The position numbers and the translations under genes are program-made. Under the pieces are notes generated by a model. It ran no database searches, had not been told where the DNA came from, and worked only from the letters and a program-made list of their open reading frames with translations. A DNA stretch of 64,000 nucleotides from Microthrixaceae bacterium (lineage in GTDB: Bacteria; Actinomycetota; Acidimicrobiia; Acidimicrobiales; Iamiaceae), in contig JADJDU010000009.1 of assembly GCA_016702505.1 (NCBI GenBank), positions 124,001 through 188,000 on the forward strand, read 5' to 3'. Shown piece after piece: positions 1 to 9,149 of this stretch; the stretch's first letter is position 1; every line of letters starts with the position of its first letter.

Positions 1-54
1 CCGCTTGGAACGGCGGTTGGAGCCCGGGGCGGGCTGCAGGTCATGGACCTTCAT
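1..54 (-). CDS. rplO: 50S ribosomal protein L15, N-terminal 18 codons (cut by window edge)
   Basis: Only the first 18 residues are inside the window. They read MKVHDLQPAPGSNRRSKR, the typical L15 start. The ATG overlaps the TGA of the upstream rpmD (TGATG), so the two are translationally coupled. L15 is a late-assembly large-subunit protein; the rest of the gene lies beyond position 1. Confidence 0.85.
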   Translation of the reverse strand, partial: MKVHDLQPAPGSNRRSKR

Positions 55-239
55 CAGGAGGACACCTCTTCAACGTCGATCAGGTGCGGCACCTTGGCCA
101 GCATCCCGCGGATCTCGGGACGGTCAGGCAGGGTGTTGGTCTTGCCGATCCGGCCCAGACCAAGGGCGCGCAGGGTGCCGCGCTGCTTGGGCTTGGAGCC
201 GATGGCCGAACGGGTCTGGGTGACCTTCAGGTCTGCCAC
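54..239 (-). CDS. rpmD: 50S ribosomal protein L30
   Basis: A 61-residue protein of normal L30 length with the motif KPKQRGTLRALGLGRIGKTN. It starts with GTG one base after the rpsE stop and ends overlapping rplO, in the expected spc-operon order S5-L30-L15. L30 is a small protein of the large subunit and is dispensable in some bacteria. Confidence 0.93.
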   Translation of the reverse strand: MADLKVTQTRSAIGSKPKQRGTLRALGLGRIGKTNTLPDRPEIRGMLAKVPHLIDVEEVSS

Positions 240-240
240 G

Positions 241-804
241 TCACTTCACCTCTTCCACTACGAGCGGTCCACGCTCGCTCTCCCGATAGGCCTCGAGCAG
301 GCCCTTGGGAACGAACTCTTCGGGGGCCAGACCCCGCAGGCGAGCGACCTCATCGGGCCGCTGGAGGGCCTGGAGCCCGGCGATGGTGGCCCGCGCCACG
401 TTGATGTGGTTGGCCGAACCGAGCGACTTGCAAAGCACGTCGTGGATGCCGGCCTCTTCGAGGATGGCGCGGGCGGCGCCACCGGCGATCACACCGGTAC
501 CGGGGGCGGCCGGCTTGAGCATGACCCGCCCGGCACCCATCACACCGATGACGGGGTGGGTGATGGTGGAGCCGGCCAGGGGAACCGAGAAGAGGTTCTT
601 GCGAGCCTCTTCGGTTCCCTTCTGAATGGCCAGCGGGACCTCTTTGGCCTTGCCGTAGCCGAGACCGACCCGACCAGCGCCGTCGCCGATCACCACCAGA
701 GCGGTGAAGGAGAACCGACGACCGCCCTTGACCACCTTGGCCACACGGTTGATGTTGATGACGCGCGACTCGCGGAGCTGGGCGTCGTTGTTGTTCGTAG
801 CCAT
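241..804 (-). CDS. rpsE: 30S ribosomal protein S5
   Basis: 187 residues. The N-terminal double-stranded-RNA-binding domain (about residues 20-85) contains VVKGGRRFSFTALVVIGD, and a C-terminal S5 domain follows. S5 sits at the mRNA entry side of the small subunit and affects decoding fidelity. Its ATG overlaps the rplR stop (TGATG). An acidic tail ending in LVVEEVK replaces the usual short end. Confidence 0.96.
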   Translation of the reverse strand: MATNNNDAQLRESRVININRVAKVVKGGRRFSFTALVVIGDGAGRVGLGYGKAKEVPLAIQKGTEEARKNLFSVPLAGSTITHPVIGVMGAGRVMLKPAAPGTGVIAGGAARAILEEAGIHDVLCKSLGSANHINVARATIAGLQALQRPDEVARLRGLAPEEFVPKGLLEAYRESERGPLVVEEVK

Positions 805-1166
805 CAGAACTCCAGTCCACCTTCGCGGGCGGCGTCGGCGAGCGCCTTGATGCGCCCGTGGTAGAGGTTGCCGCCGCGGTCGAACACCACGGCATCGATG
901 CCGGCGGCCTTGGCCCGTTCGGCCAGGCGGGTACCGACCTTGGTGGCGGCATCTACGTTGCCACCGCTGGTCTTCAGGTCGGCCTCGTGGGTGGAGGCGG
1001 CAGCCAGGGTCCGACCGGAACGGTCGTCGATGATCTGGGCAGAGATGTGCTTGTTGGATCGAAAGACAGCCAGGCGGGGACGTTCGGCCGTGCCCCGGAC
1101 CTTCTTGCGAACCCGACGGTGACGACGGATCCGTGCTTCTCTCTTCTGCTTGGCGGAATAGCTCAT
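804..1166 (-). CDS. rplR: 50S ribosomal protein L18
   Basis: 120 residues, the normal length. It has a basic N-terminus and the L18 core motif RPRLAVFRSNKHISAQ, and ends with an Ala/Gly-rich helix-EGGLEF. L18 binds 5S rRNA with L5 and helps place it in the large subunit. It lies 11 bases after rplF within the spc operon. Confidence 0.96.
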   Translation of the reverse strand: MSYSAKQKREARIRRHRRVRKKVRGTAERPRLAVFRSNKHISAQIIDDRSGRTLAAASTHEADLKTSGGNVDAATKVGTRLAERAKAAGIDAVVFDRGGNLYHGRIKALADAAREGGLEF

Positions 1167-1177
1167 TGGATCAGCCT

Positions 1178-1717
1178 CTACTTCCCGGACTTGCCGGCCT
1201 TGCGGGCGACATGCTCACCGAGGTAGCGCACACCCTTGCCCTTGTAGGGCTCGGGCTTGCGCAGCTTGCGGATGTCGGCGGCCACCTGGCCCACGACCTC
1301 CTTGTCGGTGCCCTTCACCGCGATGCGGTTGGGGGCGGGCACGTCGAAGGTGATGCCCTGGGGGGCCTTCACCTCGATGGGGTGGCTGTAGCCCAGGGCC
1401 AGATCGATGGCGTCGCTGCCCTTGGCGGTGGCGCGGTAGCCCACACCGATGATCTCCAGCTCCTTGGTGAAGCCATCGGTGACACCGACGACCATGTTGT
1501 TCACCAGGGAACGGACGAGACCGTGCATGGCACGGGTCTGACGCTCGTCGTCGGGACGTTCGACCAGCAGGGTGTCGCCCTCCTGACGGAGGGTGATGGT
1601 GCCGGGCAGGTCGCGCTCGAGCGTGCCCTTGGGGCCCTTGACGGTCACCCGACGGTCGACGACGGAGATGTCGACACCACCGGGAACCGTGATTGGGGAT
1701 TTACCGATACGAGACAT
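1178..1717 (-). CDS. rplF: 50S ribosomal protein L6
   Basis: 179 residues with two related L6 domains. The start MSRIGKSPITVP and the C-terminal signature EPYKGKGVRYLGEHV are diagnostic. L6 lies near the factor-binding site by the L7/L12 stalk base. It follows rpsH by 9 bases. Confidence 0.97.
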   Translation of the reverse strand: MSRIGKSPITVPGGVDISVVDRRVTVKGPKGTLERDLPGTITLRQEGDTLLVERPDDERQTRAMHGLVRSLVNNMVVGVTDGFTKELEIIGVGYRATAKGSDAIDLALGYSHPIEVKAPQGITFDVPAPNRIAVKGTDKEVVGQVAADIRKLRKPEPYKGKGVRYLGEHVARKAGKSGK

Positions 1718-1726
1718 TGGGTGCTC

Positions 1727-2131
1727 CTACCAGACGAAGCACAGGACCTCGCCGCCCACGTTGCGCTTGCGCGCTTCGCGGTCGGTCATGAGACCCTGGC
1801 TGGTCGAGACGACGGCGACACCCAGCCCACCGAGGACCCGGGGGACCTCGCTGGCGGCCTTGTACACGCGGAGGCCGGGCTTGGACACCCGCCGCAGGCC
1901 GGAGATGGTCCGGGCCCGCTCGGGCGAGTACTTCATGGTGACGGTGAGGGTGCTGCCGGGGCGATCGCCGTTGGCGGCCACCTTGTAGTCCTCGATGTAG
2001 CCCTCCTTCTTCAGGATGCCGGCAAGGGCTTCCTTCTGCTTGGAGGACGGCATGAGCACCTCATCGTGCATCGCCGTGTTGGCGTTGCGGATGCGGGTCA
2101 GCATGTCGGCGATGGGGTCGGTCATGGTCAT
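1727..2131 (-). CDS. rpsH: 30S ribosomal protein S8
   Basis: 134 residues. The start MTMTDPIADMLTRIRNAN is typical; the real initiator could be the first or second Met. The C-terminal part VVSTSQGLMTDREARKR is conserved. S8 binds the central domain of 16S rRNA and, in E. coli, represses the spc operon. Gap to rpsN is 12 bases. Confidence 0.97.
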   Translation of the reverse strand: MTMTDPIADMLTRIRNANTAMHDEVLMPSSKQKEALAGILKKEGYIEDYKVAANGDRPGSTLTVTMKYSPERARTISGLRRVSKPGLRVYKAASEVPRVLGGLGVAVVSTSQGLMTDREARKRNVGGEVLCFVW

Positions 2132-2143
2132 GTCAGGCCCTCC

Positions 2144-2329
2144 TCACCAGCTCGCCTTGGTGACACCGGGGATCTCGCCAGCGTGGACCATGTCCCGCAG
2201 GCAGACCCGGCACAGTTGGAACTTGCGGTACACCGAGTGCGGACGACCGCACTTCTGGCACCGGGTGTAGGCCCGAACCTTGAACTTGGGCTTGCGGTTG
2301 GCCTTGTTGATGAGTGCTTTCTTGGCCAT
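2144..2329 (-). CDS. rpsN: 30S ribosomal protein S14, zinc-binding type
   Basis: 61 residues, the short zinc-ribbon (type Z) form. Two CxxC pairs at C24/C27 and C40/C43 supply the four zinc ligands. S14 contacts the head of the small subunit. The ATG overlaps the rplE stop (TAATG). A zinc-free paralog, if the genome has one, is not in this window. Confidence 0.97.
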   Translation of the reverse strand: MAKKALINKANRKPKFKVRAYTRCQKCGRPHSVYRKFQLCRVCLRDMVHAGEIPGVTKASW

Positions 2330-2901
2330 TAGGAGTTCTGCCCCTCACGCTTGAACGGGAAACCGAAGGCGTCCAGAAGCGCCTTGCCCTCGGCATTGGT
2401 ACGGGCGGTGGTCACGATGGTGATGTCCATGCCTCGGGTCTGGTCGATCTTGTCGTAGTCGATCTCGGGAAAGATCAACTGTTCGGTCACACCGAAGGTG
2501 TAGTTGCCGCGGCCGTCGAAGCTGTTCGCCGGCAGGCCCCGGAAGTCTCGGATGCGGGGAATCGCCAGGGCGATCAACCGGTCGAGGAACTCCCACATGC
2601 GGTCTCCCCGCAGGGTGACCTTGGCGCCGATGGCGTTGCCCTCACGGAGCTTGAACGAGGCGATGGACTTGCGGGCCCGGGTGATCTGGGGCTTCTGGCC
2701 GGCGATCAGGGTCAGGTCGCGCACCGCGTTCTCCAGGAGCGAGGCCTGCGCTACTGCGCCGCCCACACCCATGTTGATCACGATCTTCTCGAGGCGGGGA
2801 ACCTCCATGATGTTGCCCAGGCCGAGGTCGGCCTTGAGCTGGTCACGGATCTGGTCGTTGTACCGCGTCTTGAGGCGGGGGATGTCGGTTGCCGTGCTCA
2901 T
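2329..2901 (-). CDS. rplE: 50S ribosomal protein L5
   Basis: 190 residues starting MSTATDIPRLKTRYND. This ATG overlaps the rplX stop by four bases (ATGA), which favours it over an in-frame upstream start. The motifs KIVINMGVGGAV and RGMDITIVTTA are typical L5. The protein binds 5S rRNA and forms a contact to the small subunit. Confidence 0.96.
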   Translation of the reverse strand: MSTATDIPRLKTRYNDQIRDQLKADLGLGNIMEVPRLEKIVINMGVGGAVAQASLLENAVRDLTLIAGQKPQITRARKSIASFKLREGNAIGAKVTLRGDRMWEFLDRLIALAIPRIRDFRGLPANSFDGRGNYTFGVTEQLIFPEIDYDKIDQTRGMDITIVTTARTNAEGKALLDAFGFPFKREGQNS

Positions 2902-3215
2902 GACAGCTCTGCTCCCGTCCGCTTGCACACGCGGACCTTCTTGCCGTCGACGACCTTGTAACCCACGCGGGTTGGCTTGCCGTCGGACGGGCTGATCACC
3001 GCCACGTTGCTGACGTCGATCGGCTTGTCGATCTCGATGATCCCGCCGGCCTCGGTGGCCGAGCGGGCCTTGCGATGGCGCTTGGCGGTGTTGACGCCCT
3101 CCACCACGACCTTGCCCTCGCGGGGCATGGCCGACTGGACCACACCTTCCTTGCCCTTGTCCTTGCCGGACAGGACGACGACACGGTCACCCTTCTTGAT
3201 CTTGAGGCCGCTCAT
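2898..3215 (-). CDS. rplX: 50S ribosomal protein L24
   Basis: 105 residues from MSGLKIKKGDRVVVLSGKD; a longer upstream reading has no L24 similarity. The N-terminal KOW motif GKDKGKEG is present. L24 initiates large-subunit assembly and lies near the peptide exit tunnel. The start is two bases downstream of the rplN stop. Confidence 0.95.
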   Translation of the reverse strand: MSGLKIKKGDRVVVLSGKDKGKEGVVQSAMPREGKVVVEGVNTAKRHRKARSATEAGGIIEIDKPIDVSNVAVISPSDGKPTRVGYKVVDGKKVRVCKRTGAELS

Positions 3216-3216
3216 G

Positions 3217-3585
3217 TCAGAGCACCTCCGGGGCCAGCGAGACGATCCGCATGAACTTGCGGTCACGCAGCTCACGGCCGACGGGGCCGAAAATGCGGGT
3301 ACCGCGGGGAAGCTGCTGGTCGTTGATCAGCACCGCGGCGTTCTCGTCGAAGCGGATGTAGGAACCGTCGGGCCGACGCTTCTCCTTCTTGGTGCGCACG
3401 ACCACGCACTTGACCACGTCGCCCTTCTTGACGCCAGCACCAGGGGTGGCGTCCTTGACAGTTGCGACGATGATGTCGCCGATCGAGGCGTAGCGACGAC
3501 GTGAGCCGCCCAGCACCTTGATGCAGAGGATCTCCTTGGCGCCGCTGTTGTCGGCCACCCGAAGACGGGTCTCCTGCTGGATCAC
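3217..3585 (-). CDS. rplN: 50S ribosomal protein L14
   Basis: 122 residues, exactly the family length, starting with GTG (VIQQETRLRVADNSGAKE). The GTG overlaps the rpsQ stop (GTGA), which fixes the start. L14 forms an intersubunit bridge and is the binding site for the silencing factor RsfS. C-terminal FMRIVSLAPEVL is conserved. Confidence 0.96.
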   Translation of the reverse strand: MIQQETRLRVADNSGAKEILCIKVLGGSRRRYASIGDIIVATVKDATPGAGVKKGDVVKCVVVRTKKEKRRPDGSYIRFDENAAVLINDQQLPRGTRIFGPVGRELRDRKFMRIVSLAPEVL

Positions 3586-3860
3586 TTTGCACGCTCCAGG
3601 ATCTCCACGATCCGCCACCGCTTCAGCTTGGACAGCGGACGGGTCTCTTGCACCCGGACCCGGTCTCCCACGTTGAGGGTGTTCTCCTCGTCATGGACGT
3701 ACAGGCGTGTGGTGCGGGCCATGGTCTTGTGGTACCGCGGGTGGGGCTTGCGGGTGGTGACGGTGACGACCGCGGTCTTGTCCATGCCGCTGGAGGTGAC
3801 CAGCCCTTCACGGATCTTGCGGGCGTTCTCACGCACCTCGCCGGTGGTTTCGTCTGCCAT
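3582..3860 (-). CDS. rpsQ: 30S ribosomal protein S17
   Basis: 92 residues with the OB-fold core: the motif GMDKTAVVTVTTRKPHPRY and the C-terminal RVRVQETRPLSKLKRW. It has a ~15-residue acidic N-terminal extension. S17 is a primary 16S rRNA binder. It overlaps both rpmC (at 3860) and rplN. Confidence 0.96.
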   Translation of the reverse strand: MADETTGEVRENARKIREGLVTSSGMDKTAVVTVTTRKPHPRYHKTMARTTRLYVHDEENTLNVGDRVRVQETRPLSKLKRWRIVEILERAK

Positions 3861-4087
3861 CAGACCTTCTCCTCCTGGGCGAGAGCCTCAGCGGCCTCGA
3901 TCTCACGGGCCCGCAGCTCGGTCTCGTAGCGGGCGATCTCCTTGCGGGCCGTGCGCATGGCGGCGGTGTTCTCGAGCACGCCGGTGGCGTGCTGGATCCG
4001 CAGCTTGAACAGCCGGTCCTTCTCCTCGGCAAGGCGCTCCACGATGGTGGAGGTGTCGAGGTCTGAAGCGGTGGTCTTGGTAGCCAT
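3860..4087 (-). CDS. rpmC: 50S ribosomal protein L29
   Basis: 75 residues, mostly helical. The central L29 motif KLRIQHATGVLENTA and AMRTARKEIARYETEL are clear. L29 sits by the exit tunnel and helps recruit SRP and trigger factor. Start and stop overlap the neighbouring genes by single bases. Confidence 0.95.
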   Translation of the reverse strand: MATKTTASDLDTSTIVERLAEEKDRLFKLRIQHATGVLENTAAMRTARKEIARYETELRAREIEAAEALAQEEKV

Positions 4088-4503
4088 CAGAACGACTCCT
4101 GCCGGGTCACGAACTTGGCCTTCACCGGCAGCTTCTGGATGGCCCGCTCAATGGCGGCCCTGGCGATCTCGGGGTCGTGGTAGGTGAGCTCGAAGAGCAC
4201 ACGACCGGGCTTGACCACCGCCACCCACCGCTCCGGGTTGCCTTTGCCCGAGCCCATGCGAGTCTCGGCCGGCTTCTCGGTGATGGGCTTGTCGGGGAAG
4301 ACGTTGATCCACACCTTGCCGCCACGCTTGATGTGACGGGTCATGGCGATACGGGCGGCTTCGATCTGACGGGCTGAGATCCAGCCCGGCTCGAGAGCCT
4401 GGATCCCGTAGTCACCGTGGGTGACTCGGGTTCCGCCGGAGGCTGCTCCGGTGAGACGACCGCGGTGCTGCTTGCGGTGCTTGACCTTCCTGGGCATCAA
4501 CAT
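4087..4503 (-). CDS. rplP: 50S ribosomal protein L16
   Basis: 138 residues starting MLMPRKVKHRKQHRGRLTG, the usual L16 start. The segment RMGSGKGNPERWVAVVKPG holds the conserved loop that reaches the peptidyl-transferase centre. L16 positions tRNA acceptor arms. Gap to rpsC is two bases. Confidence 0.97.
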   Translation of the reverse strand: MLMPRKVKHRKQHRGRLTGAASGGTRVTHGDYGIQALEPGWISARQIEAARIAMTRHIKRGGKVWINVFPDKPITEKPAETRMGSGKGNPERWVAVVKPGRVLFELTYHDPEIARAAIERAIQKLPVKAKFVTRQESF

Positions 4504-4505
4504 GA

Positions 4506-5416
<911 letters not shown>

Positions 5417-5417
<1 letters not shown>

Positions 5418-6109
5418 CAGTCTTCCTTCTCTTCGGTCTCGGCGGTCTCGGTGGCGGCGGCCTCTTCGGTCACCTCGGTCACCTCGGCGTCGGCCTCAGC
5501 GGTGACCTCTTCGACCACGTCGGTTGCGACCTGATCGTGATCGTGATCGTGATCGTGATCGTGATCGTGATCGTGATCGTGGTCCTGGGCCGCCTTCGAC
5601 TTGGCCACACGGGCCCGGCGGGAGGCCCGACCGGCGGTGCCTGCACCGGAGCGACCGCTGCGGGCCACTCGGGCCTCACGGATGCGGAGCTGCTCGGCGG
5701 TGCCACGGCTGACGATGATCGTGATGTGGCAGGTGCGCTTGCGGATGCGGGTGGCCCGGCCACGGGCACGGGGGCGCCAACGCTTGAGGGTCGGGCCCTC
5801 GTCGGCGTAGCAGGCCGAGACGTAGAGGGCCTCGGGATCCTGGCCGTCGTTGTTGGTGGCGTTCGCCACTGCAGAGGCCAGGGCCTTGCGGATGATGATG
5901 GCGATGTCCCGCTCCACGAACTGGAGGATCTCGTCGGCCTCGGCCACGTGCTTGCCCCGGATGAGGTCGAGGACCTCGCGGGCCTTGTAGGCCGACACTC
6001 GCACGTAGCGGACCTGGGCCCGGGTACCCGGGCGCTCGTTGGTCTTGTAGATGGTTGCGCCCTTGCGGGTCTCACGGACCCCGGCGATCTGCTTACCGCT
6101 GACAGCCAT
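5417..6109 (-). CDS. rplV: 50S ribosomal protein L22 with His-Asp repeat and acidic tail
   Basis: 230 residues against ~110-115 for a minimal L22. Residues about 25-145 are canonical (YVRVSAYKAREVLDLIRGK; RPRARGRATRIRKRTCHITI, including the loop that lines the exit tunnel). A basic linker then leads to eight consecutive Asp-His pairs and an acidic Glu/Ala/Thr tail ending in EEKED. The tail is encoded by a hexanucleotide microsatellite. Metal binding is possible from the composition but is inference. The ATG region overlaps no gene; the stop overlaps rpsC (TGATG). Confidence 0.96.
5532..5579. repeat. Hexanucleotide microsatellite, eight TGATCG units inside rplV
   Basis: Eight perfect units of the 6-base repeat tgatcg run from 5532 to 5579. 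They encode the alternating Asp-His tract of L22. Gain or loss of units keeps the reading frame and only alters tail length. Each unit contains a GATC site. Confidence 0.97.
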
Positions 6110-6111
6110 GC

Positions 6112-6396
6112 TCAGCGCCTCCCTCGGGCGTTCTTCTCCTGCCCGGCGTGGAACTTGAACGTCCGGGTCGGGGCGAACTCACCGAGCTTGTGGCCGACCA
6201 TCGACTCGGTGACGTACACCGGGACGTGCTTGCGGCCGTCGTGGACGGCGATGGTGTGACCCACCATGTCGGGGATGATGGTGGACCGGCGCGACCAGGT
6301 CTTGATGACCTTCTTCTCGCTGGCTGCGTTCAGGGCGTCGACCTTCTTGAGCAGATGGTCGTCGACGAACGGGCCCTTCTTGAGTGAACGAGGCAT
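6112..6396 (-). CDS. rpsS: 30S ribosomal protein S19
   Basis: 94 residues, normal length. MPRSLKKGPFVDDHLLKKV and the C-terminal GHKLGEFAPTRTFKFH are diagnostic. S19 lies in the head of the small subunit next to S13 and contacts P-site tRNA. It is 15 bases downstream of rplB. Confidence 0.97.
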   Translation of the reverse strand: MPRSLKKGPFVDDHLLKKVDALNAASEKKVIKTWSRRSTIIPDMVGHTIAVHDGRKHVPVYVTESMVGHKLGEFAPTRTFKFHAGQEKNARGRR

Positions 6397-6411
6397 CTCG
6401 GACTCCTGGCC

Positions 6412-7248
6412 TTACCGACGTGAGCCGCGGGTGCGGCGACGACGGACGATGAGCTTCTGGGACGGCTTGGACTTGTCTCGGGTACGACCCTCGGGTTGAC
6501 CCCAAGGCGACACCGGATGGCGACCACCGGAGGTCTTGCCCTCGCCACCACCGTGGGGGTGGTCGACGGGGTTCATGGCCACACCACGGGTCTGGGGGCG
6601 AACGCCCTTCCAGCGGTTGCGGCCGGCCTTGCCGATCTTGATCAGCTCGGCCTCGGCGTTGCCGACCTCACCAATGGTTGCCCGGCAGTCGATCGGAACA
6701 CGTCGCATCTCGGTGCTGGGAAGGCGAAGGGTGGCGTAGTCGCCTTCCTTCGCCACGAGCTGGACGCTGGCCCCGGCGGAACGAGCCATGCGGCCACCGC
6801 CACCGGGCTTGAGCTCCACGTTGTGGATGGTGGTACCCACGGGGATGTAGCGCATGGGCAGGGCATTGCCGGGACGGATCTCGGCACCCTGACCGTTCTG
6901 GATTCGGTCACCCACCTTCACGTTCTTGGGGGCGAGGATGTAGCGCTTCTCGCCATCCAAGAAGTGCAGCAGGGCGATGCGGCAGTTCCGGTTGGGGTCG
7001 TACTCGATGGAGGCGACCTTGGCCGGCACGCCATCCTTGTTACGACGGAAGTCGATGATCCGGTACTGCTGCTTGTGGCCGCCGCCCTTGTGGCGAGCGG
7101 TCTTGCGGCCATAGGAGTTACGGCCACCGGTGCCCGACTTGGGGGCGAGCAGTGACTTCTCGGGCGTGGTCGTGGTGATCTCGGAGAAGTCCGAGACGGT
7201 CTGGAACCGACGACCGGGGCTGGTGGGCTTGCGCTTGCGGAGTGCCAT
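6412..7248 (-). CDS. rplB: 50S ribosomal protein L2
   Basis: 278 residues. The signature GVAMNPVDHPHGGGEG, with the histidine needed for peptidyl-transferase assembly, is intact, and the end has the usual basic KLIVRRRRTRGSRR tail. L2 is required for subunit association. It lies 5 bases after rplW. Confidence 0.98.
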   Translation of the reverse strand: MALRKRKPTSPGRRFQTVSDFSEITTTTPEKSLLAPKSGTGGRNSYGRKTARHKGGGHKQQYRIIDFRRNKDGVPAKVASIEYDPNRNCRIALLHFLDGEKRYILAPKNVKVGDRIQNGQGAEIRPGNALPMRYIPVGTTIHNVELKPGGGGRMARSAGASVQLVAKEGDYATLRLPSTEMRRVPIDCRATIGEVGNAEAELIKIGKAGRNRWKGVRPQTRGVAMNPVDHPHGGGEGKTSGGRHPVSPWGQPEGRTRDKSKPSQKLIVRRRRTRGSRR

Positions 7249-7253
7249 CGCCG

Positions 7254-7544
7254 TCAGTCCTTGAAGATGTCGATCGAGTCGCCCTCGGCCACGGTGACGA
7301 TCGCCCGCTTGCGATCGGGGCGGCTGCCGGCCTTGCCGGTGCGACGGTTGCGGGTGGTCTTGCCCTTGCGGTTCAGCGTGTTCACCGAGACGACCTTCAC
7401 GCTGAAGATCTCCTCGATGGCACTGCGGATCTCGGGCTTGGCGGCGCCGGGGTGAACCTCGAACGTGTAGACGTTGGATTCGATGAGCGCGTAGCTCTTC
7501 TCCGACACCACGGGGCGGATGATGATGTCCCGGGGGTCCTTCAC
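7254..7544 (-). CDS. rplW: 50S ribosomal protein L23
   Basis: 96 residues. MKDPRDIIIRPVVSEKSYAL and the C-terminal VKVVSVNTLNRKGK motif identify L23, the exit-tunnel protein that docks trigger factor and SRP. The ATG overlaps the rplD stop (ATGA). Confidence 0.97.
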   Translation of the reverse strand: MKDPRDIIIRPVVSEKSYALIESNVYTFEVHPGAAKPEIRSAIEEIFSVKVVSVNTLNRKGKTTRNRRTGKAGSRPDRKRAIVTVAEGDSIDIFKD

Positions 7545-8152
7545 TGGGCTGCCTCCTCGGTGGCGGCGGGAGCCGACGTGGGCAGGGTGGCCTGGGTGAA
7601 CACGACGAAGTCGTTCACCAAGACGTCGTAGGCGTTGAGCTCACGGGCGGCGATGATCTGAACCTCGGGGAGGTTGCGGAACGACCGGGCGGCCACCGCG
7701 TCGGCGTCGGCCAGAACGACCAGGACCCGACCTTCGGTACCGAGGGAGGCCAGAGCAGCCTTGGCCGCCTTGGTGCTCGGTGTGTCACCGAAATCCCAGG
7801 AGTCGACCACGAGGACCTTTGAGTCTGCGGCCCGATCTGAAAGAGCCGAGCGCAGGGCCAGCTTGACCATCTTCTTGGGGGTCCGCTGGGTGTACTTGCG
7901 GGGCTTGGGGCCGAGGGCGACACCACCACCGGTCCAGATCGGTGAGCGGCTGGAGCCGGCACGGGCCCGACCGGTGCCCTTCTGTGCCCACGGCTTGGAA
8001 CCGCCGCCGCTCACCTCGGCCCGAGTCTTGGTGGACTGGGTGCCGGCCCGACGGGCGGCGAGCTGAGCGGTGACCACCTGGGCCATGACCGAGACGTTGG
8101 GCTCAAGCCCGAACACGGCCGGATCGAGATCGGCCTTGACGACGCTGACCAT
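7541..8152 (-). CDS. rplD: 50S ribosomal protein L4
   Basis: 203 residues from the ATG at 8152; a GTG one codon upstream (8155) is an alternative. The segment KPWAQKGTGRARAGSSRSP is the tunnel-lining loop with the conserved KGTGRAR motif. In E. coli L4 also represses the S10 operon by acting on its leader. The start overlaps the rplC stop. Confidence 0.96.
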   Translation of the reverse strand: MVSVVKADLDPAVFGLEPNVSVMAQVVTAQLAARRAGTQSTKTRAEVSGGGSKPWAQKGTGRARAGSSRSPIWTGGGVALGPKPRKYTQRTPKKMVKLALRSALSDRAADSKVLVVDSWDFGDTPSTKAAKAALASLGTEGRVLVVLADADAVAARSFRNLPEVQIIAARELNAYDVLVNDFVVFTQATLPTSAPAATEEAAQ

Positions 8153-8793
8153 CACTTCCCGCCCTTCACAGCGTTGCGGATGAGGACGAGCCCGCCCTTG
8201 GGGCCGGGAACGGCACCCTTGACGAGCAACAGGTTGCGTTCGGCGTCAGCCGAAACCACCGTGAGGTTCTGGGTGGTGACCTTGTCTCCACCCATGCGGC
8301 CGGCCATGCGGGTTCCCTTGAACACTCGGGCCGGGGTGGCGCACTGGCCGATAGAGCCAGGGGCACGGTGCACCCGATGGGCGCCGTGGCTGGCCCGCTG
8401 ACCGGCGAAGCCGTGGCGCTTCATGGCGCCAGCGAAGCCCTTGCCCTTGGAAACGGCGGTGACGTCGATGCGGTCACCGTCGGCCAGCTCGGCCACGGTG
8501 ATCTCCTGGCCGACCTCATAGCCGGTGACGTCATCGAGACGGAGCTCGACCAGCTTCACGCCCGGCTCGACTCCGGCCTTGGCGTACTGGCCAGCGACCG
8601 GCTTGGTGAGCTTGGAGGCCTTCTTGGACCCGAAGGTGACCTGCAGGGCGCTATAGCCGTCGTTCTCGGGGGTGCGGATCTGCACCACCCGGAGCGGCTC
8701 GACCTGCAGGACGGTGACCGGGATCATCCGGTTCTGGTCGTCCCAGATCTGTGTCATGCCGACCTTCTGGCCGACGATTGCCTTGGTTGCCAT
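8152..8793 (-). CDS. rplC: 50S ribosomal protein L3
   Basis: 213 residues from MATKAIVGQKVGMTQIWDD. The reading frame stays open far upstream, but the L3 family starts here. The motif GFAGAMKRHGFAGQRASHG holds the conserved Gln that is methylated in some bacteria. L3 reaches the peptidyl-transferase centre and starts 50S assembly. Unusually, 368 bases separate it from rpsJ. Confidence 0.96.
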   Translation of the reverse strand: MATKAIVGQKVGMTQIWDDQNRMIPVTVLQVEPLRVVQIRTPENDGYSALQVTFGSKKASKLTKPVAGQYAKAGVEPGVKLVELRLDDVTGYEVGQEITVAELADGDRIDVTAVSKGKGFAGAMKRHGFAGQRASHGAHRVHRAPGSIGQCATPARVFKGTRMAGRMGGDKVTTQNLTVVSADAERNLLLVKGAVPGPKGGLVLIRNAVKGGK

Positions 8794-8981
8794 GTGCGTC
8801 TTCCTGTCGCGGAGGAACGGGGGCCGTTCACGCGGACGCTCCGCACGGGATCTCTCCCGGCGGAGCGCCAGTTCGGTTGTGCCGTGGGGTCCCCGGCGGA
8901 CCGGGCCGTCACGGACGTCGGTTGCGGGCCGAAGCCCGACACCAGCCACCAGATCGGGAGACCCGGCGGCACGAGTTGCAA

Positions 8982-9011
8982 ACTCTAGCTTCCCCTTCGA
9001 TGCGGCACCAA
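8982..9011 (-). promoter_or_regulatory. Candidate sigma-70-type promoter for rplC onward
   Basis: On the minus strand: -35 TTGGTG (9011-9006), 18-base spacer, -10 TAGAGT (8987-8982). The same -10 and similar -35 with 18-19-base spacing occur before tRNA-Trp and rpoB here. It would give a leader of ~180 bases to rplC. Confidence 0.4.
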
Positions 9012-9124
9012 TTCCAGTGACCACACGGGGGCGGAGCCCCGTCCGATCCTCGAGCGAAAGCGAGAGCCCGATCGGACAGAACCAGACATCGGCCCGGCGA
9101 AGCCGGACCAAGCCCTTCCGGGGG

Positions 9125-9149
9125 CACACGGGGGCAGCGCCCCCGTGTG
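9125..9149 (-). terminator. Perfect 11-bp stem hairpin downstream of rpsJ
   Basis: CACACGGGGGC and GCCCCCGTGTG flank an AGC loop, 12 bases past the rpsJ stop. There is no T-run, so it may be a weak terminator, an RNA-stability element or a processing site rather than a full intrinsic terminator. Confidence 0.5.

Noticed and set aside
5532..5579. CRISPR-like or regulatory tandem repeat
   Set aside because: Six-base units without spacers, inside the rplV reading frame; it is a coding microsatellite.
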